DNA from: Woeseiaceae bacterium | Lineage (GTDB): Bacteria > Pseudomonadota > Gammaproteobacteria > Steroidobacterales > Woeseiaceae | Assembly: GCA_021773095.1 (NCBI GenBank) | Contig: JAJFKR010000019.1 | Location: forward strand, 1 to 64,000 | Direction: 5' to 3' | Length of the DNA stretch: 64,000 bases | The notes under the pieces: model-generated | The model's database searches: none | What the model saw: only the letters and a program-made list of their open reading frames with translations | What the model was told of the DNA's origin: nothing | In this document: positions 1-8,998 of the stretch, piece by piece | Layout of the letters: every line of letters starts with the position of its first letter | How positions within the stretch are numbered: the stretch's first letter is position 1 | Position numbers and translations under genes: made by a program

Positions 1-101
1 AACGGGTAGTTCTCGGCCGCAATCTCATTCGCGGTCAGTGCATTAAACAGGGTCGATTTGCCAACGTTCGGCAGGCCGACGATGCCACAGGTAATTGCCA
101 T
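1..101 (-). CDS. ychF: YchF/Obg-like ATPase, N-terminal fragment
   Basis: Only the first 33 codons are inside the window; the gene continues past position 1. The start reads [17 protein letters not shown], a P-loop (GLPNVGKS) in the form typical of YchF, a ribosome-associated ATPase of the Obg group that also hydrolyses GTP poorly. The family is about 363 residues. The ATG overlaps the pth stop codon by one base (TAATG), so the two are translationally coupled, and pth-ychF is a common bacterial gene pair. The assignment rests on this motif plus context. Confidence 0.9.
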   Translation of the reverse strand, partial: MAITCGIVGLPNVGKSTLFNALTANEIAAENYP

Positions 102-682
102 TATTCGTCTCTTGTATGTAGTTCTTTTTGTGCCGCGTTCAGATCACCGTCGACCAGCAGCGGCAGCACATTGATCGCGTCGTCAATGTTGTCTTCAACA
201 GCGCGTTCAACATCCGCAGAACCGCGCTTCAGAACATGGCCCGTCACCTGGCTTTTTTCGCCAGGATGGCCAACGCCCAACCGCAAGCGAACAAACTCCG
301 CGCCGCAATGCCGGATGATGTCACGAAGACCGTTATGGCCGCCGTGCCCTCCACCCTGCTTCAAACGTGTCGTTCCCGGTGGCAAGTCAATCTCATCGTG
401 CGCCACCAACAACTCGGTGGCATTCATTCTGTAGTAGTCGAGCACGCCACGTATTGGGCCGCCACTGCGGTTCATATAGCTCTGCGGTTTGACGAGCCAG
501 ACATCCTCGCCGTTCAAGCTGACCTTGCAGCAATCCGCATCAAACTTTTTCTCATAGCGAAAACTGCCGCCATACTTCCGAGCGACCACATCCACAAACC
601 AGAATCCGGCGTTGTGCAATGTGCGTTCGTGCTTGTCCTCGGGATTCCCGAGGCCGGCGATTATTCGGATAGAGTTCGACAT
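101..682 (-). CDS. pth: peptidyl-tRNA hydrolase
   Basis: 193 residues, the usual length for bacterial Pth, which releases peptides from prematurely dropped peptidyl-tRNA in the cytoplasm. The family signature is clear: [18 protein letters not shown] near the N terminus (catalytic His in the HNAG segment), [10 protein letters not shown], then HDEIDLPPG and [12 protein letters not shown], which supply the other active-site residues. The ATG at 682 lies just downstream of the rplY terminator hairpin. The stop overlaps the ychF start by one base. Transcription probably comes from read-through of rplY or from a promoter not recognised here. Confidence 0.97.
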   Translation of the reverse strand: MSNSIRIIAGLGNPEDKHERTLHNAGFWFVDVVARKYGGSFRYEKKFDADCCKVSLNGEDVWLVKPQSYMNRSGGPIRGVLDYYRMNATELLVAHDEIDLPPGTTRLKQGGGHGGHNGLRDIIRHCGAEFVRLRLGVGHPGEKSQVTGHVLKRGSADVERAVEDNIDDAINVLPLLVDGDLNAAQKELHTRDE

Positions 683-700
683 AGCGTGGCAATCTTAAAC

Positions 701-727
701 AAAAAGACCGCCAATTGGCGGTCTTTT
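701..727 (-). terminator. intrinsic terminator after rplY
   Basis: A hairpin with an 11-12 bp stem: AAAAAGACCGCC, loop AATT, then GGCGGTCTTTT on the plus strand. Read on the minus strand it follows the rplY stop by about 20 bases and ends in a run of T. It would end or attenuate the prs-rplY transcript before pth. The arms are A/T-flanked on both sides, so it could work in either direction. Confidence 0.85.
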
Positions 728-746
728 CGCTTGTCTTTGTACGAGT

Positions 747-1439
747 TTACTCGTCGCTAGACTCGTCGCCCGAAGCCTCGGGTGCAGCTTCGTCTGCTGC
801 GGCTTCGCCCTCTTCGCCTGCTTCGCCCTCGACAACCTCTTCGTCCTCGATCGGTGCTGCCTTGATAATGTGGATCGAAACCATAGCGTGGTCGTTTTCA
901 GGACCCTGGACCAGCTGAGGAATCTCAACGCCCTCCGGCAACTTAATGTCCGAAATATGCAGCATTTCATCCAGCTCCAGCTCGGAAATATCCACTTCAA
1001 GATATTCCGGCAGATGCTTCGGCAGACAGGAAACCTCAACGTCGTTCAGCAGTCGAGAAACCGCTCCGCCGCCAGTCTTCACGCCAGGAGCAACTTCTTC
1101 GCCGGTAAAGTGCAACGGCACGTTCATCTTGATTTCCACGTCATCAACGATGCGCTGGAAATCCATATGCATGATGATGGGCTTCGCAGGGTGGCGCTGA
1201 AGATCCTTCAAGATCGCAGCCTGACTTTTGTCATTAACCTGGATGTTCAAGACGCTCGAATAGAACGACTCGTTCTCGAGCTGTTGAAGTACTTTGTTCT
1301 GGTCAAACGACAGTGCGCGCGGCGGACGCCCGGCACCGTAGATGATTGCTGGAACTTTTCCCTGGTGACGCAGGCGGCGGCTCGCACCTTTCCCCTGATC
1401 TTCCCGGAGTTCCGCAATCAGATCGAATTTGTCACTCAT
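747..1439 (-). CDS. rplY: 50S ribosomal protein L25 (general stress protein Ctc type)
   Basis: 230 residues. The N-terminal ~95 residues are the 5S rRNA-binding L25 domain (starts MSDKFDLIAELREDQGKGASRRLRHQGKVP..., with IYGAG...P following). The rest is the TL5/CTC C-terminal beta domain found in the long form of L25. The last ~40 residues are very acidic and Ala/Glu-rich (EDEEVVEGEAGEEGEAAADE), a typical tail. It lies between prs and pth, its usual place in gammaproteobacteria. The leader between its start and prs is 220 bases and holds a strong inverted repeat. A terminator follows the gene. Confidence 0.96.
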   Translation of the reverse strand: MSDKFDLIAELREDQGKGASRRLRHQGKVPAIIYGAGRPPRALSFDQNKVLQQLENESFYSSVLNIQVNDKSQAAILKDLQRHPAKPIIMHMDFQRIVDDVEIKMNVPLHFTGEEVAPGVKTGGGAVSRLLNDVEVSCLPKHLPEYLEVDISELELDEMLHISDIKLPEGVEIPQLVQGPENDHAMVSIHIIKAAPIEDEEVVEGEAGEEGEAAADEAAPEASGDESSDE

Positions 1440-1580
1440 GACTATTCTCCACTAATTACTTGATTTTGCTGAAAATTATTCAGACATTAAAAACACGTGA
1501 ATCGCGACCAACCCACGCAAGGGCGCGCATATTAACCGATGACGAAGCCGGACGCTACCCTGCTATGTTAGGCAGGTCGG

Positions 1581-1651
1581 CGGGCGAGATACTGTTTACA
1601 GGAAATAAAGCGCAGCGAAGCGAGCCATTCCAGTAAACAGTATCTCGCCCG
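1581..1651. repeat. 71-bp element with perfect 19-bp inverted arms, 3' of prs
   Basis: The arm at 1581-1599 (CGGGCGAGATACTGTTTAC) is the exact reverse complement of 1633-1651. After one mismatch the pairing continues with GGAA/TTCC. The loop contains GCGCAGCGAAGCG. It begins 8 bases after the prs stop codon on the minus strand and has no T-run, so it does not look like a plain intrinsic terminator. It could be a transcript-end stabilising stem or a remnant of a small mobile inverted-repeat element. Confidence 0.7.
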
Positions 1652-1659
1652 ATGGCCAG

Positions 1660-2613
1660 CTAATCCACGTACAGGGATGAAACGGACTCATCGTCCGAGA
1701 TTCGTCGCATGGTCTCCGCGAGCAACTCAGCCGTAGACAGCTGCCGGATCTTCGAGCAGGCCTTTGCCTCGTCATTGAGCGGGATTGTGTCGGTGACGAC
1801 GACTTCATCAAGGGCCGACTCGGTGATTCTGCTCACCGCCGGACCAGAAAGAACCGCGTGAGTAATGTAGGCCGCGACACTGATTGCACCCTCACTCTTG
1901 AGCGCACCAGCCGCATGGCACAAGGTGCCGGCCGTATCGACCATGTCATCGATCATGACGCAGTTCTTTCCCTGAACCTCACCAATGATGTTCATGACTT
2001 CCGAGTGGTTAGCCTTGTCGCGACGTTTGTCGATGATCACAAGATCAGCATCGCCGAGACGCTTCGCCAATGCCCGGGCGCGGACTACACCGCCCACATC
2101 CGGCGAAACAACGACCATGTCGTCGTATTTCTGTTTCCACACATCGCCCAGCAACAGTGGCGAGGCATAAACATTATCCACCGCAACATCGAAGAAACCC
2201 TGAATCTGGTCGGCATGCAGATCGACGGTCAGGACGCGGTCAACACCCGCTGTCGTGAACATCTTGGCAACCAGCTTGGCTGTAATCGGCACGCGCGACG
2301 AGCGCGGGCGTCGATCTTGCCTCGCGAAACCGAAATAAGGCACGACCGCCGTAATTCTTGCGGCCGATGCTCGCCTGGCCGCATCAACCATCACAAGCAA
2401 TTCCATCAGGTTTTCAGCGGCCGGTGGGCAAGTCGGCTGAATGATAAACGTCTCTCGACCACGAATGTTCTCGAGGATCTCAACGTTGATCTCGCCGTCT
2501 GAAAAACGGCCAACGTGGGCCCGTGCCAGCGGGATCCGCAGGCAACGAGCGATGTCCTGTGCCAATTGCGGGTGGGCGTTGCCGGTAAATACGGCGGTTG
2601 TTGCCAGATCCAC
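1660..2613 (-). CDS. prs: ribose-phosphate pyrophosphokinase (PRPP synthetase)
   Basis: 317 residues, normal for class I PRPP synthetase, which makes PRPP from ribose 5-phosphate and ATP for nucleotide, His and Trp synthesis. Visible motifs: [10 protein letters not shown], the ATP-binding [39 protein letters not shown] and the PRPP loop [11 protein letters not shown]. The start is GTG at 2613, supported by a strong ribosome binding site AGGAGG four bases upstream. It lies directly downstream of tRNA-Gln, a normal neighbour. ispE, often found just upstream, is missing. Confidence 0.97.
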   Translation of the reverse strand: MDLATTAVFTGNAHPQLAQDIARCLRIPLARAHVGRFSDGEINVEILENIRGRETFIIQPTCPPAAENLMELLVMVDAARRASAARITAVVPYFGFARQDRRPRSSRVPITAKLVAKMFTTAGVDRVLTVDLHADQIQGFFDVAVDNVYASPLLLGDVWKQKYDDMVVVSPDVGGVVRARALAKRLGDADLVIIDKRRDKANHSEVMNIIGEVQGKNCVMIDDMVDTAGTLCHAAGALKSEGAISVAAYITHAVLSGPAVSRITESALDEVVVTDTIPLNDEAKACSKIRQLSTAELLAETMRRISDDESVSSLYVD

Positions 2614-2634
2614 GTTGCCTCCTTGGGCAAGAAA

Positions 2635-2709
2635 TGGCTGGGGCGGCAGGATTCGAACCTGCGGTACACGGGATCAAAACCCGATGCCTTACCACTTGGC
2701 TACGCCCCA
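2635..2709 (-). tRNA. tRNA-Gln (anticodon TTG)
   Basis: A 75-base cloverleaf on the minus strand with a 7-bp acceptor stem TGGGGCG/CGCCCCA, T arm GCAGG-TTCGAAT-CCTGC, anticodon loop TTTTGAT (anticodon TTG, reads CAA/CAG) and an encoded CCA end. It lies just 5' of prs, so it is probably co-transcribed with prs. The first base pair of the anticodon stem (positions 27-43) reads T and T, a mismatch. Confidence 0.97.
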
Positions 2710-2764
2710 ATCAGGATGGTGATGTAGTAATTCGGGCGTAGTGTGCTGTCACGCCCGGTCACTG

Positions 2765-3403
2765 TCACTCGAAGAACAACCAATTGTCGATAATCATACG
2801 TACGCGGGTATCCGGGTTGGTCGCCGTCAACGTGCGCGGCATTTGCTGCCCGGCACTCTCTCGGTACCGCGAAATCTTCACCGCCCAGTTGCTTTGCTGA
2901 AGACCAGCCAGGCGTCCCGCCTCGTCAACTTCTGTCGTGGCATCGCTCGACGGATCCGGAATTCCCAGCGCCCAGTACCTTAAAGAGACGACCGGAATCG
3001 TCCACCCATAGCGGTAGTAGAGCTCGGCTTCAGGGTTCACGAGTACCGTAGAGAGTCCATCTTTGTCCGTGAGGACTACTTTCCGACCGTTCCCTTCAAT
3101 GAGCACCGTGCCGATACCCAGCGGCCCACCGACCGTCGCGTAGAAGCTATTTCCGGTTTGCGTCCAGCGAAGTTTGCCATTGAAACCCTCATCGCCGGCC
3201 TTTACTGCGATGCGGCCCCTAAACTCCCAGTCGGAGACTGCACCCAGTATCTCCTGGCGAAGTTCCCAGGTCGTTATCTCCGGCAGATCGACGCTGGGTC
3301 GAGTGGTTGCGCAACCCGATAGTAAAGCCAGGCACAAGCCGAGCCCGGCCAGCCGCTTGAGCCAGCCTTCAGGGTGTTTCGGGGAAATGGCGTTCGCGAA
3401 CAT
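2765..3403 (-). CDS. lolB: outer-membrane lipoprotein LolB
   Basis: 212 residues. An N-terminal signal peptide ends in the lipobox LLSGC, so Cys30 would be lipidated. The mature part matches LolB, the outer-membrane acceptor that takes lipoproteins from LolA and inserts them: WEFRGRIAVKAGDEGFNGKLRW and later YRYGWTIPV...LRYWALGIPDP are LolB-like blocks. The start at 3403 overlaps the end of the upstream TPR gene by 35 bases, so the two are probably coupled. It is next to hemA and prs, as in other gammaproteobacteria, but ispE does not follow. Confidence 0.92.
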   Translation of the reverse strand: MFANAISPKHPEGWLKRLAGLGLCLALLSGCATTRPSVDLPEITTWELRQEILGAVSDWEFRGRIAVKAGDEGFNGKLRWTQTGNSFYATVGGPLGIGTVLIEGNGRKVVLTDKDGLSTVLVNPEAELYYRYGWTIPVVSLRYWALGIPDPSSDATTEVDEAGRLAGLQQSNWAVKISRYRESAGQQMPRTLTATNPDTRVRMIIDNWLFFE

Positions 3404-5063
3404 TCTTCAGCAACTCGCTGTCCGGGGTTTTCTTCTCGGCAGTTTCCAGCAATTCCAAAGCCTCCTCGCGCCGCTCGAGAACGGCCAGCACTTCGACAAT
3501 ATGGGAAGCAACCTCGTGATCGTTCAGGCGCTCATAAGCCCGCTGCAACTCGTGCAGTGCCTCTTCACGGCGTCCAAGCTTGTAGAGAACCCAGCCCAGG
3601 CTATCGATAATGGCGGGGCTCTTGGGATCAATTTTCAGCGCTTTGCGGATCAGCTTCTCGGCTTCCTGATACTGATCCGTGCGATCGGCCAATGTGTATC
3701 CCAGCGCATTCAATGCTGTGGCACTTTCCGGCCACCGCTTGATCGCCTGACGATACCCGGCGAGGGCCTCGTCGATCCGGCCGATTCTCAGCAACAACTC
3801 GGCACGGCCGAGAATCATATTTTCGTTGTCCGGACGGTACTTGATCGCTTTATCAAAAAGTGCGAGGCCCTCATCATACCGGTCGAGCGAGATCAGCAAC
3901 TGGGCCTTCAGCGCCACGACGTCAACCGCGTTACTGGGCGATGCGGCGGCAAAGTCATCGAGCAACTTGAACGCACCATCAACGTCGTCCAGCTTGTGTG
4001 CCAGCAACGCACTGGCACGACGCTGTGAGAACACCCTGTTCGACCCGAATCGGACCTCCTTGTACAAACGGACAGCACGCTCGTATTGCTCACGGTAATC
4101 CGCGATGCGAGCCAGGTAATAAAGTGCATCCATTCGATACTGACCGCTGGCCAGCAAGTCCTCGAAATCGTCCCATGCCGCGTCCAGGCGTTCGAGCCGG
4201 AAGTTAATTATGGCCATCAATCGCAGCGCATCCAGGCGTCCGCTTTGTTCCAGCAACACCTGATTGACCTGGCTGAGGGCATCGTCGTCCCGGCCCGAAA
4301 GCATGTACATGAGCGCGAGTTCCATGCGCGCATCCGGGTCCGGCTGCGGGCTATCGCCGATGAGGTGCGCCAGATACTCGATGGCCTTATCGTGCTCGCC
4401 CTCGTACATCAGCGCCCGCGCATACAGCAGCTTCGGTCGTAGATAGTCCGGATCCAGTTCCATGGACCGGGTCGCGCGTTCTTTTGCGTATTCCGCATCG
4501 CCGGCCTGCAACGCAAGCACCCCGACAGCGTAATGCGCCATCGCCGATTTCGGGTAAGGCTTCGCCAGACTCCGCATGAGCTTGTCGGCGCGCTCAGGCT
4601 GCCGCTCTTCAGACAGGTAGCCCAGCAACGACAGGAGCCGCTTGCTTGGGTCGTCCGGATCGGCCTTTATCAGACGCTCGAACTGGCGGCGCGAATTTCG
4701 CAGATCATCGAGGCGAAAGTACAATTGGCCGAGAAAGGCACGCGCCTCGTCACTATCCTCGTCGAGTTTAATCCAGCGCTTGGCAGATAACAGCGCCTCT
4801 TCATTGAAGCCATAAGTAAAACCCAAACGAGTCGCTTTTCGGGCGAGCTCGACGCTATCGCTCAGCTCAGCAGCCTTGCGGTATTCGACAGTGGCCTTGA
4901 GGTATTCATCACGCTGCAGCGCCATTTCGGCTTGCAGAATGTGCGCGCTAGCCGCCGATGAGGCGCTTTCATCGGCCAGTGCGGGCAGGTAACTCAGGAT
5001 AGTGATCAGGGTGAGTAGCGAAATCAGCGTATTTGCTGGCCGCCATCGGCAATTCTCAAGCAT
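3369..5063 (-). CDS. exported tetratricopeptide-repeat protein
   Basis: 564 residues. It starts with a signal peptide (hydrophobic LISLLTLITILSYLPALA, then ADESASS), after which nearly the whole chain is TPR helices. Repeats of the A-x-x-L-G-x2-Y/L form recur, for example LGQLYFRLDD, LNALGYTLADR and DSLGWVLYKLGRREEAL. A TPR protein between hemA and lolB is a recurring arrangement in gammaproteobacteria, which suggests an envelope role, perhaps in outer-membrane lipoprotein handling. No enzyme motif is visible and the exact function is unknown. It is divergent from hemA. Confidence 0.85.
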   Translation of the reverse strand: MLENCRWRPANTLISLLTLITILSYLPALADESASSAASAHILQAEMALQRDEYLKATVEYRKAAELSDSVELARKATRLGFTYGFNEEALLSAKRWIKLDEDSDEARAFLGQLYFRLDDLRNSRRQFERLIKADPDDPSKRLLSLLGYLSEERQPERADKLMRSLAKPYPKSAMAHYAVGVLALQAGDAEYAKERATRSMELDPDYLRPKLLYARALMYEGEHDKAIEYLAHLIGDSPQPDPDARMELALMYMLSGRDDDALSQVNQVLLEQSGRLDALRLMAIINFRLERLDAAWDDFEDLLASGQYRMDALYYLARIADYREQYERAVRLYKEVRFGSNRVFSQRRASALLAHKLDDVDGAFKLLDDFAAASPSNAVDVVALKAQLLISLDRYDEGLALFDKAIKYRPDNENMILGRAELLLRIGRIDEALAGYRQAIKRWPESATALNALGYTLADRTDQYQEAEKLIRKALKIDPKSPAIIDSLGWVLYKLGRREEALHELQRAYERLNDHEVASHIVEVLAVLERREEALELLETAEKKTPDSELLKNVRERHFPETP

Positions 5064-5171
5064 AAATATTTCGTCCGTTTATTACAGAGACAAGGAACTG
5101 GCGGTTCAGTTCGCTTATGATACGAACTCCGTAATCCTTCGGTGCTGTATCGGCACCGCCAAAAAGACGTT

Positions 5172-6434
5172 ATGCCGCTGCAAATACTCGGGTTGAACCA
5201 TAACACGGCACCTGTCGAAATTCGCGAGCAAGTCGTTTACTCGGGAGACGACATTGCGCGCGCGCTCGGCAGCCTGGCCGCCGTTGAGGGTGTTGAAGAG
5301 GCGGTCTTGCTCTCGACCTGCAACCGCACCGAGTTTTATGTCATTACGGAAGGCGATGGCCGTGGCCGCCTGCGAGAGTGGCTGCACGCTGACCGCAATC
5401 TTGATCAGTCATTCGGCGAGACCTTGTTCACTCTAGACGACGACGCGGCAATACGTCATATTTTTCGGGTCGCCTGTGGGCTGGACTCGATGGTCCTTGG
5501 CGAGCCACAGATTCTCGGTCAATTAAAGGATGCATTTCGCCAGGCCCAGAATGCCGGCACGCTGGGCCACCAGCTGGGCCGCCTGATGCAGCACACCTTC
5601 GCTGTTGCCAAGAAAATACGCACGGATACAGAAATTGGTGCCAGTCCGGTATCGGTCGCTTCAGCGGCGGTCAGCCTCGCGAATCAGTTTTTTGCCGGCT
5701 TCAGCAAACATACGGCCTTGCTGGTAGGTGCTGGCGTCACTGTTGAATTACTGGCGAAGCATCTTTCGAGTCGTGACATCGGCCGGCTGTTCGTCGCCAA
5801 TCGAAATATAGACCGGGCACGAAACCTCGCGGGGAATTTTGGCGGATTTGCGTTGCCGCTGTCCGAGATTGAGGGAACGTTGCCTGAGGCAGACATATTG
5901 ATTTGCTCGACGGCGAGTCCCGACCCGGTAATACGACTCGATCACATGAAGACAGCCATCAAGGCACGCAAACGCAAACCGATCTTCGCGGTCGATATCG
6001 CCGTGCCACGGGATATCGAAGCGGGCGTCGGAGACCTTCCGGATGTATACCTGTACACCATCGACGATCTCGACAAGGTCATTCAGCAGGGACAGGGCAA
6101 CCGCGAAGCGGCGGCCGTCGAAGCGGGCAAACTGCTGGACGATGAGATTCGCCGCTATCAAAATATCGAACGCTCCAAACGGGCCGTACCGGTTATCGCG
6201 GCACTTCGTGAGCAAAGCGAGTCGCTTCGCGACCAGATTAACGCAAAGGCACAAAAGCGCCTCGCTCGAGGCGAGTCCGCCACGGACGCTATCGAATTCG
6301 CCACGGCTGCCCTGATGAAGAAGATGCTGCACGGCCCCAGTGTTTCACTGAGAAAAGCCGGCGAGGATTCCAACGAGGAGCTGATTGATGCGGCCCGCAA
6401 ACTCTTTGACCTCGATACGGATAAACGAGAGTAA
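5172..6434 (+). CDS. hemA: glutamyl-tRNA reductase
   Basis: 420 residues, as expected for GluTR, which reduces Glu-tRNA to glutamate 1-semialdehyde, the first step of C5 haem synthesis. Motifs: LGLNHNTAPVEIRE at the start, the catalytic Cys in LLSTCNRTEFY, VLGEPQILGQLKDAF, and the NADPH domain with LLVGAG. The open frame reaches 5142 (GTG), but the family begins at MPLQILGLNHNTAP, so ATG 5172 is preferred; its ribosome binding site is weak. The stop is 3 bases before prfA, the classic hemA-prfA pair. Confidence 0.96.
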   Translation: MPLQILGLNHNTAPVEIREQVVYSGDDIARALGSLAAVEGVEEAVLLSTCNRTEFYVITEGDGRGRLREWLHADRNLDQSFGETLFTLDDDAAIRHIFRVACGLDSMVLGEPQILGQLKDAFRQAQNAGTLGHQLGRLMQHTFAVAKKIRTDTEIGASPVSVASAAVSLANQFFAGFSKHTALLVGAGVTVELLAKHLSSRDIGRLFVANRNIDRARNLAGNFGGFALPLSEIEGTLPEADILICSTASPDPVIRLDHMKTAIKARKRKPIFAVDIAVPRDIEAGVGDLPDVYLYTIDDLDKVIQQGQGNREAAAVEAGKLLDDEIRRYQNIERSKRAVPVIAALREQSESLRDQINAKAQKRLARGESATDAIEFATAALMKKMLHGPSVSLRKAGEDSNEELIDAARKLFDLDTDKRE

Positions 6435-6437
6435 ACG

Positions 6438-7526
6438 GTGAAAGAGTCCATTCGCTTCAAGCTGGAGTCCGTCAGCGATCGCTTTGAGGAAATCGCGGGA
6501 CTGCTCGCCGATGCCGATGTTATCGGCGATCAAAACCAGTTTCGGGATCTGTCGAAGGAATACGCACGCGTCGAACCCGTCGTCAACCTGTTCAGGGAGT
6601 ACGAAACTCTGGCCGGGGACATCGCAGCGGCCGAGGAGCTGGCCAATGACGCTGACAGTGAAGTTAGCGAAATGGGGCGTGAGGAGCTCCTGGGCCTGAC
6701 CGAGCGCCAGCAGGTACTGCTGCTGCAATTGCAGAAATCCCTGATCCCGCCCGACCCGCATGACGACGCGAATGTCTATCTTGAGATTCGTGCCGGAACC
6801 GGAGGCGATGAAGCCGCAATTTTTGCAGGCGATCTGTTTCGTATGTATTCGCGTTACGCTGAGACCGCAGGCTGGTCGCTGGAAATTATTTCCGCCCGCG
6901 AGGGCGATCACGGTGGTTACAAGGAAATCATCAGCCGTATCACCGGCAACAGTATCTTCGCAAAACTGAAATTCGAATCCGGCGCACATCGCGTACAGCG
7001 TGTTCCAGCGACCGAATCGCAAGGGCGAATCCATACCTCCGCATGCACCGTGGCGGTATTGCCAGAGCCCGATGAAGTGGAAGAAACTGAGATCAACCCT
7101 GCCGATTTGCGCGTCGACACATACCGCGCATCCGGCGCCGGCGGCCAGCATGTTAACAAGACAGACTCCGCAGTGCGCCTGACCCACATTCCAACCGGCA
7201 TCGTCGTTGAATGTCAGGATGAACGCTCGCAGCACAAGAATCGGGCCCGGGCGATGTCGTTGTTGCAGGCGCGCCTGCTCGACACACAAGTCGCCGAGCA
7301 GGAGGCTGAGCACGCCGCTACACGTAAACTCCTGGTCGGCTCCGGAGATCGCTCGGAGCGCATTCGGACTTATAATTATCCACAGGGCCGTGTTACCGAT
7401 CACCGCATCAATCTGACCCTCTACAAACTCGATGAAATTGTGGCCGGCGGACTTCAGCAGGTGATTGAACCGCTGATCAACGAATATCAGGCCGACCAAC
7501 TCGCAGCCCTGGGTGGTGGTAGCTAG
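6438..7526 (+). CDS. prfA: peptide chain release factor 1
   Basis: 362 residues, typical for RF1 (terminates at UAA and UAG). It has the stop-codon reading tripeptide PAT in [15 protein letters not shown] and the peptidyl-tRNA hydrolysis motif GGQ in [16 protein letters not shown], the Gln that PrmC methylates. The start is GTG 6438, three bases after hemA. prmC, normally next, lies 1.5 kb downstream beyond an opposite-strand gene. Confidence 0.98.
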   Translation: MKESIRFKLESVSDRFEEIAGLLADADVIGDQNQFRDLSKEYARVEPVVNLFREYETLAGDIAAAEELANDADSEVSEMGREELLGLTERQQVLLLQLQKSLIPPDPHDDANVYLEIRAGTGGDEAAIFAGDLFRMYSRYAETAGWSLEIISAREGDHGGYKEIISRITGNSIFAKLKFESGAHRVQRVPATESQGRIHTSACTVAVLPEPDEVEETEINPADLRVDTYRASGAGGQHVNKTDSAVRLTHIPTGIVVECQDERSQHKNRARAMSLLQARLLDTQVAEQEAEHAATRKLLVGSGDRSERIRTYNYPQGRVTDHRINLTLYKLDEIVAGGLQQVIEPLINEYQADQLAALGGGS

Positions 7527-7580
7527 AGCGCCGGCAGCGCATATTCCCGCTGTTCAACGTCGAGGTCGACAAAATCCGGC

Positions 7581-8942
7581 TCAAATCTGGCGACGCAGAT
7601 AATTCAACACATCCGACCGTGTGATAAGCCCCACAAACTCATCACCATCCATAATTGCCGCGTACGGCTGCACACGAAGCATCGCGACCAGGTTATTCAA
7701 ACTTGCCGTCCTGTCCAGCTTAATGAACGCAGATTCCATCGCATCCTTAACGGGCGCCTTCATCAGGTCAGGCTTGCCATAAACAAACTGAATAATCGCA
7801 TCTTCCGTGACGACGCCGACCAGCTCGCCCTCATTCATAACAGGCAACTGTGAGAACCCGGCATTACGCAGGCGATTGTGTGCCGTTGTCAGGATATCGG
7901 TTGGCCCGACCGTAATCGTTGCTCGCTCGCCGTGTGGACGGCCGACGAGGTCGCGCAAATCACCGAACTTTTCGCGCTCGATGAATCCCTGGTCCTCCAT
8001 CCAGAAATCGTTAAACAGTTTGGACAGATACTTGTTGCCCGTATCCGCGGCAAGCGTAACGACAGTTTTCGCCTCCGTCTGCTCGTGACAATACTTGAGC
8101 GCCGCCGCCATACACGTGCCGGATGATGAGCCGGCCAGCACCCCCTCCATTTTCAGGAGCTCACGGGCTGCGGCAAACGATTCCGCGTCGCTGATAGCGT
8201 AGGCCCGGGTGACCTGGTCGAAGTTGGCAATATCCGGAATAAACTCCTCGCCAATACCTTCGACGAGCCAGCCAGTACCGACACCCATTTCACCTTTATT
8301 GATCCAGTTTGTCAGAACAGAGCCCACCGGGTCGGCGAGTATCATATCGACGTTTGGCGCGTTCTCGGCGAGGTACTTGCCAATACCACTGACCGTTCCA
8401 CTGGAACCGACACCAAGTACAATCGCATCGAGCTTGCCATCCATCTGCTTGACAATCTCAGGTGCCGTTGTCATTTCATGAGCGAGCGGATTGTCGGGAT
8501 TGCCAAACTGATTAATGAAATAGGCACCCTTCTCGTCGGCAATTTTTCTGCCGAGGTCCTGGTAGTACTCAGGATGCCCGCGACCGACATCCGAACGCGT
8601 CAACACGACTTCCGCTCCCATCGCGCGCAGGTTGAAGATCTTCTCCTGACTCATTTTGTCAGGCAGCACGAGGATCAGGTTATAGCCCTTTTGTGCAGCA
8701 ACCAGTGCGAGGCCGATTCCCGTGTTACCGGCCGTGGATTCGACCAGCGTATCGCCTGGCTTGATATCACCACGTTTCTCGGCCTGCTCAATCATCGAGA
8801 TACCGATTCGATCCTTGATAGAGCCGCCGGGATTCATAAGTTCGAGTTTGAGAAACAGCCGGCAGGGGCCAGTATCGATATGGGTGACTTCTAACATCGG
8901 CGTTTCACCGACCATATCGAGTATGTTGGAATACACGTTCAT
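7581..8942 (-). CDS. cystathionine beta-synthase with C-terminal CBS domain pair
   Basis: 453 residues from ATG 8942 (MNVYSNILDMVGETPM). A fold-type II PLP enzyme: PLP-lysine in GGSIKDRIGISMIEQ, the substrate loop ESTAGNTGIGLALVA and the phosphate loop VGSSGTVSGIGKYL. From about residue 330 there are two CBS domains (ITVGPTDILTTAHNRL... and IKLDRTASLNNLVAML...). This layout matches bacterial cystathionine beta-synthase (serine plus homocysteine) rather than plain CysK. The frame stays open to 8999, but the family starts at MNVYSN. It sits between prfA and prmC on the opposite strand. A homocysteine-using role fits the metH/metF genes in the window. Confidence 0.88.
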   Translation of the reverse strand: MNVYSNILDMVGETPMLEVTHIDTGPCRLFLKLELMNPGGSIKDRIGISMIEQAEKRGDIKPGDTLVESTAGNTGIGLALVAAQKGYNLILVLPDKMSQEKIFNLRAMGAEVVLTRSDVGRGHPEYYQDLGRKIADEKGAYFINQFGNPDNPLAHEMTTAPEIVKQMDGKLDAIVLGVGSSGTVSGIGKYLAENAPNVDMILADPVGSVLTNWINKGEMGVGTGWLVEGIGEEFIPDIANFDQVTRAYAISDAESFAAARELLKMEGVLAGSSSGTCMAAALKYCHEQTEAKTVVTLAADTGNKYLSKLFNDFWMEDQGFIEREKFGDLRDLVGRPHGERATITVGPTDILTTAHNRLRNAGFSQLPVMNEGELVGVVTEDAIIQFVYGKPDLMKAPVKDAMESAFIKLDRTASLNNLVAMLRVQPYAAIMDGDEFVGLITRSDVLNYLRRQI

Positions 8943-8998
8943 AAGCACATCAGTTACATTGGTAATTTTCGGCGAGTTTACACTAGAGGAAGCCTTCA

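Noticed and set aside
6345-7499. 384-codon minus-strand frame opposite prfA
   Set aside because: Mirror of prfA, no start signal or domain.
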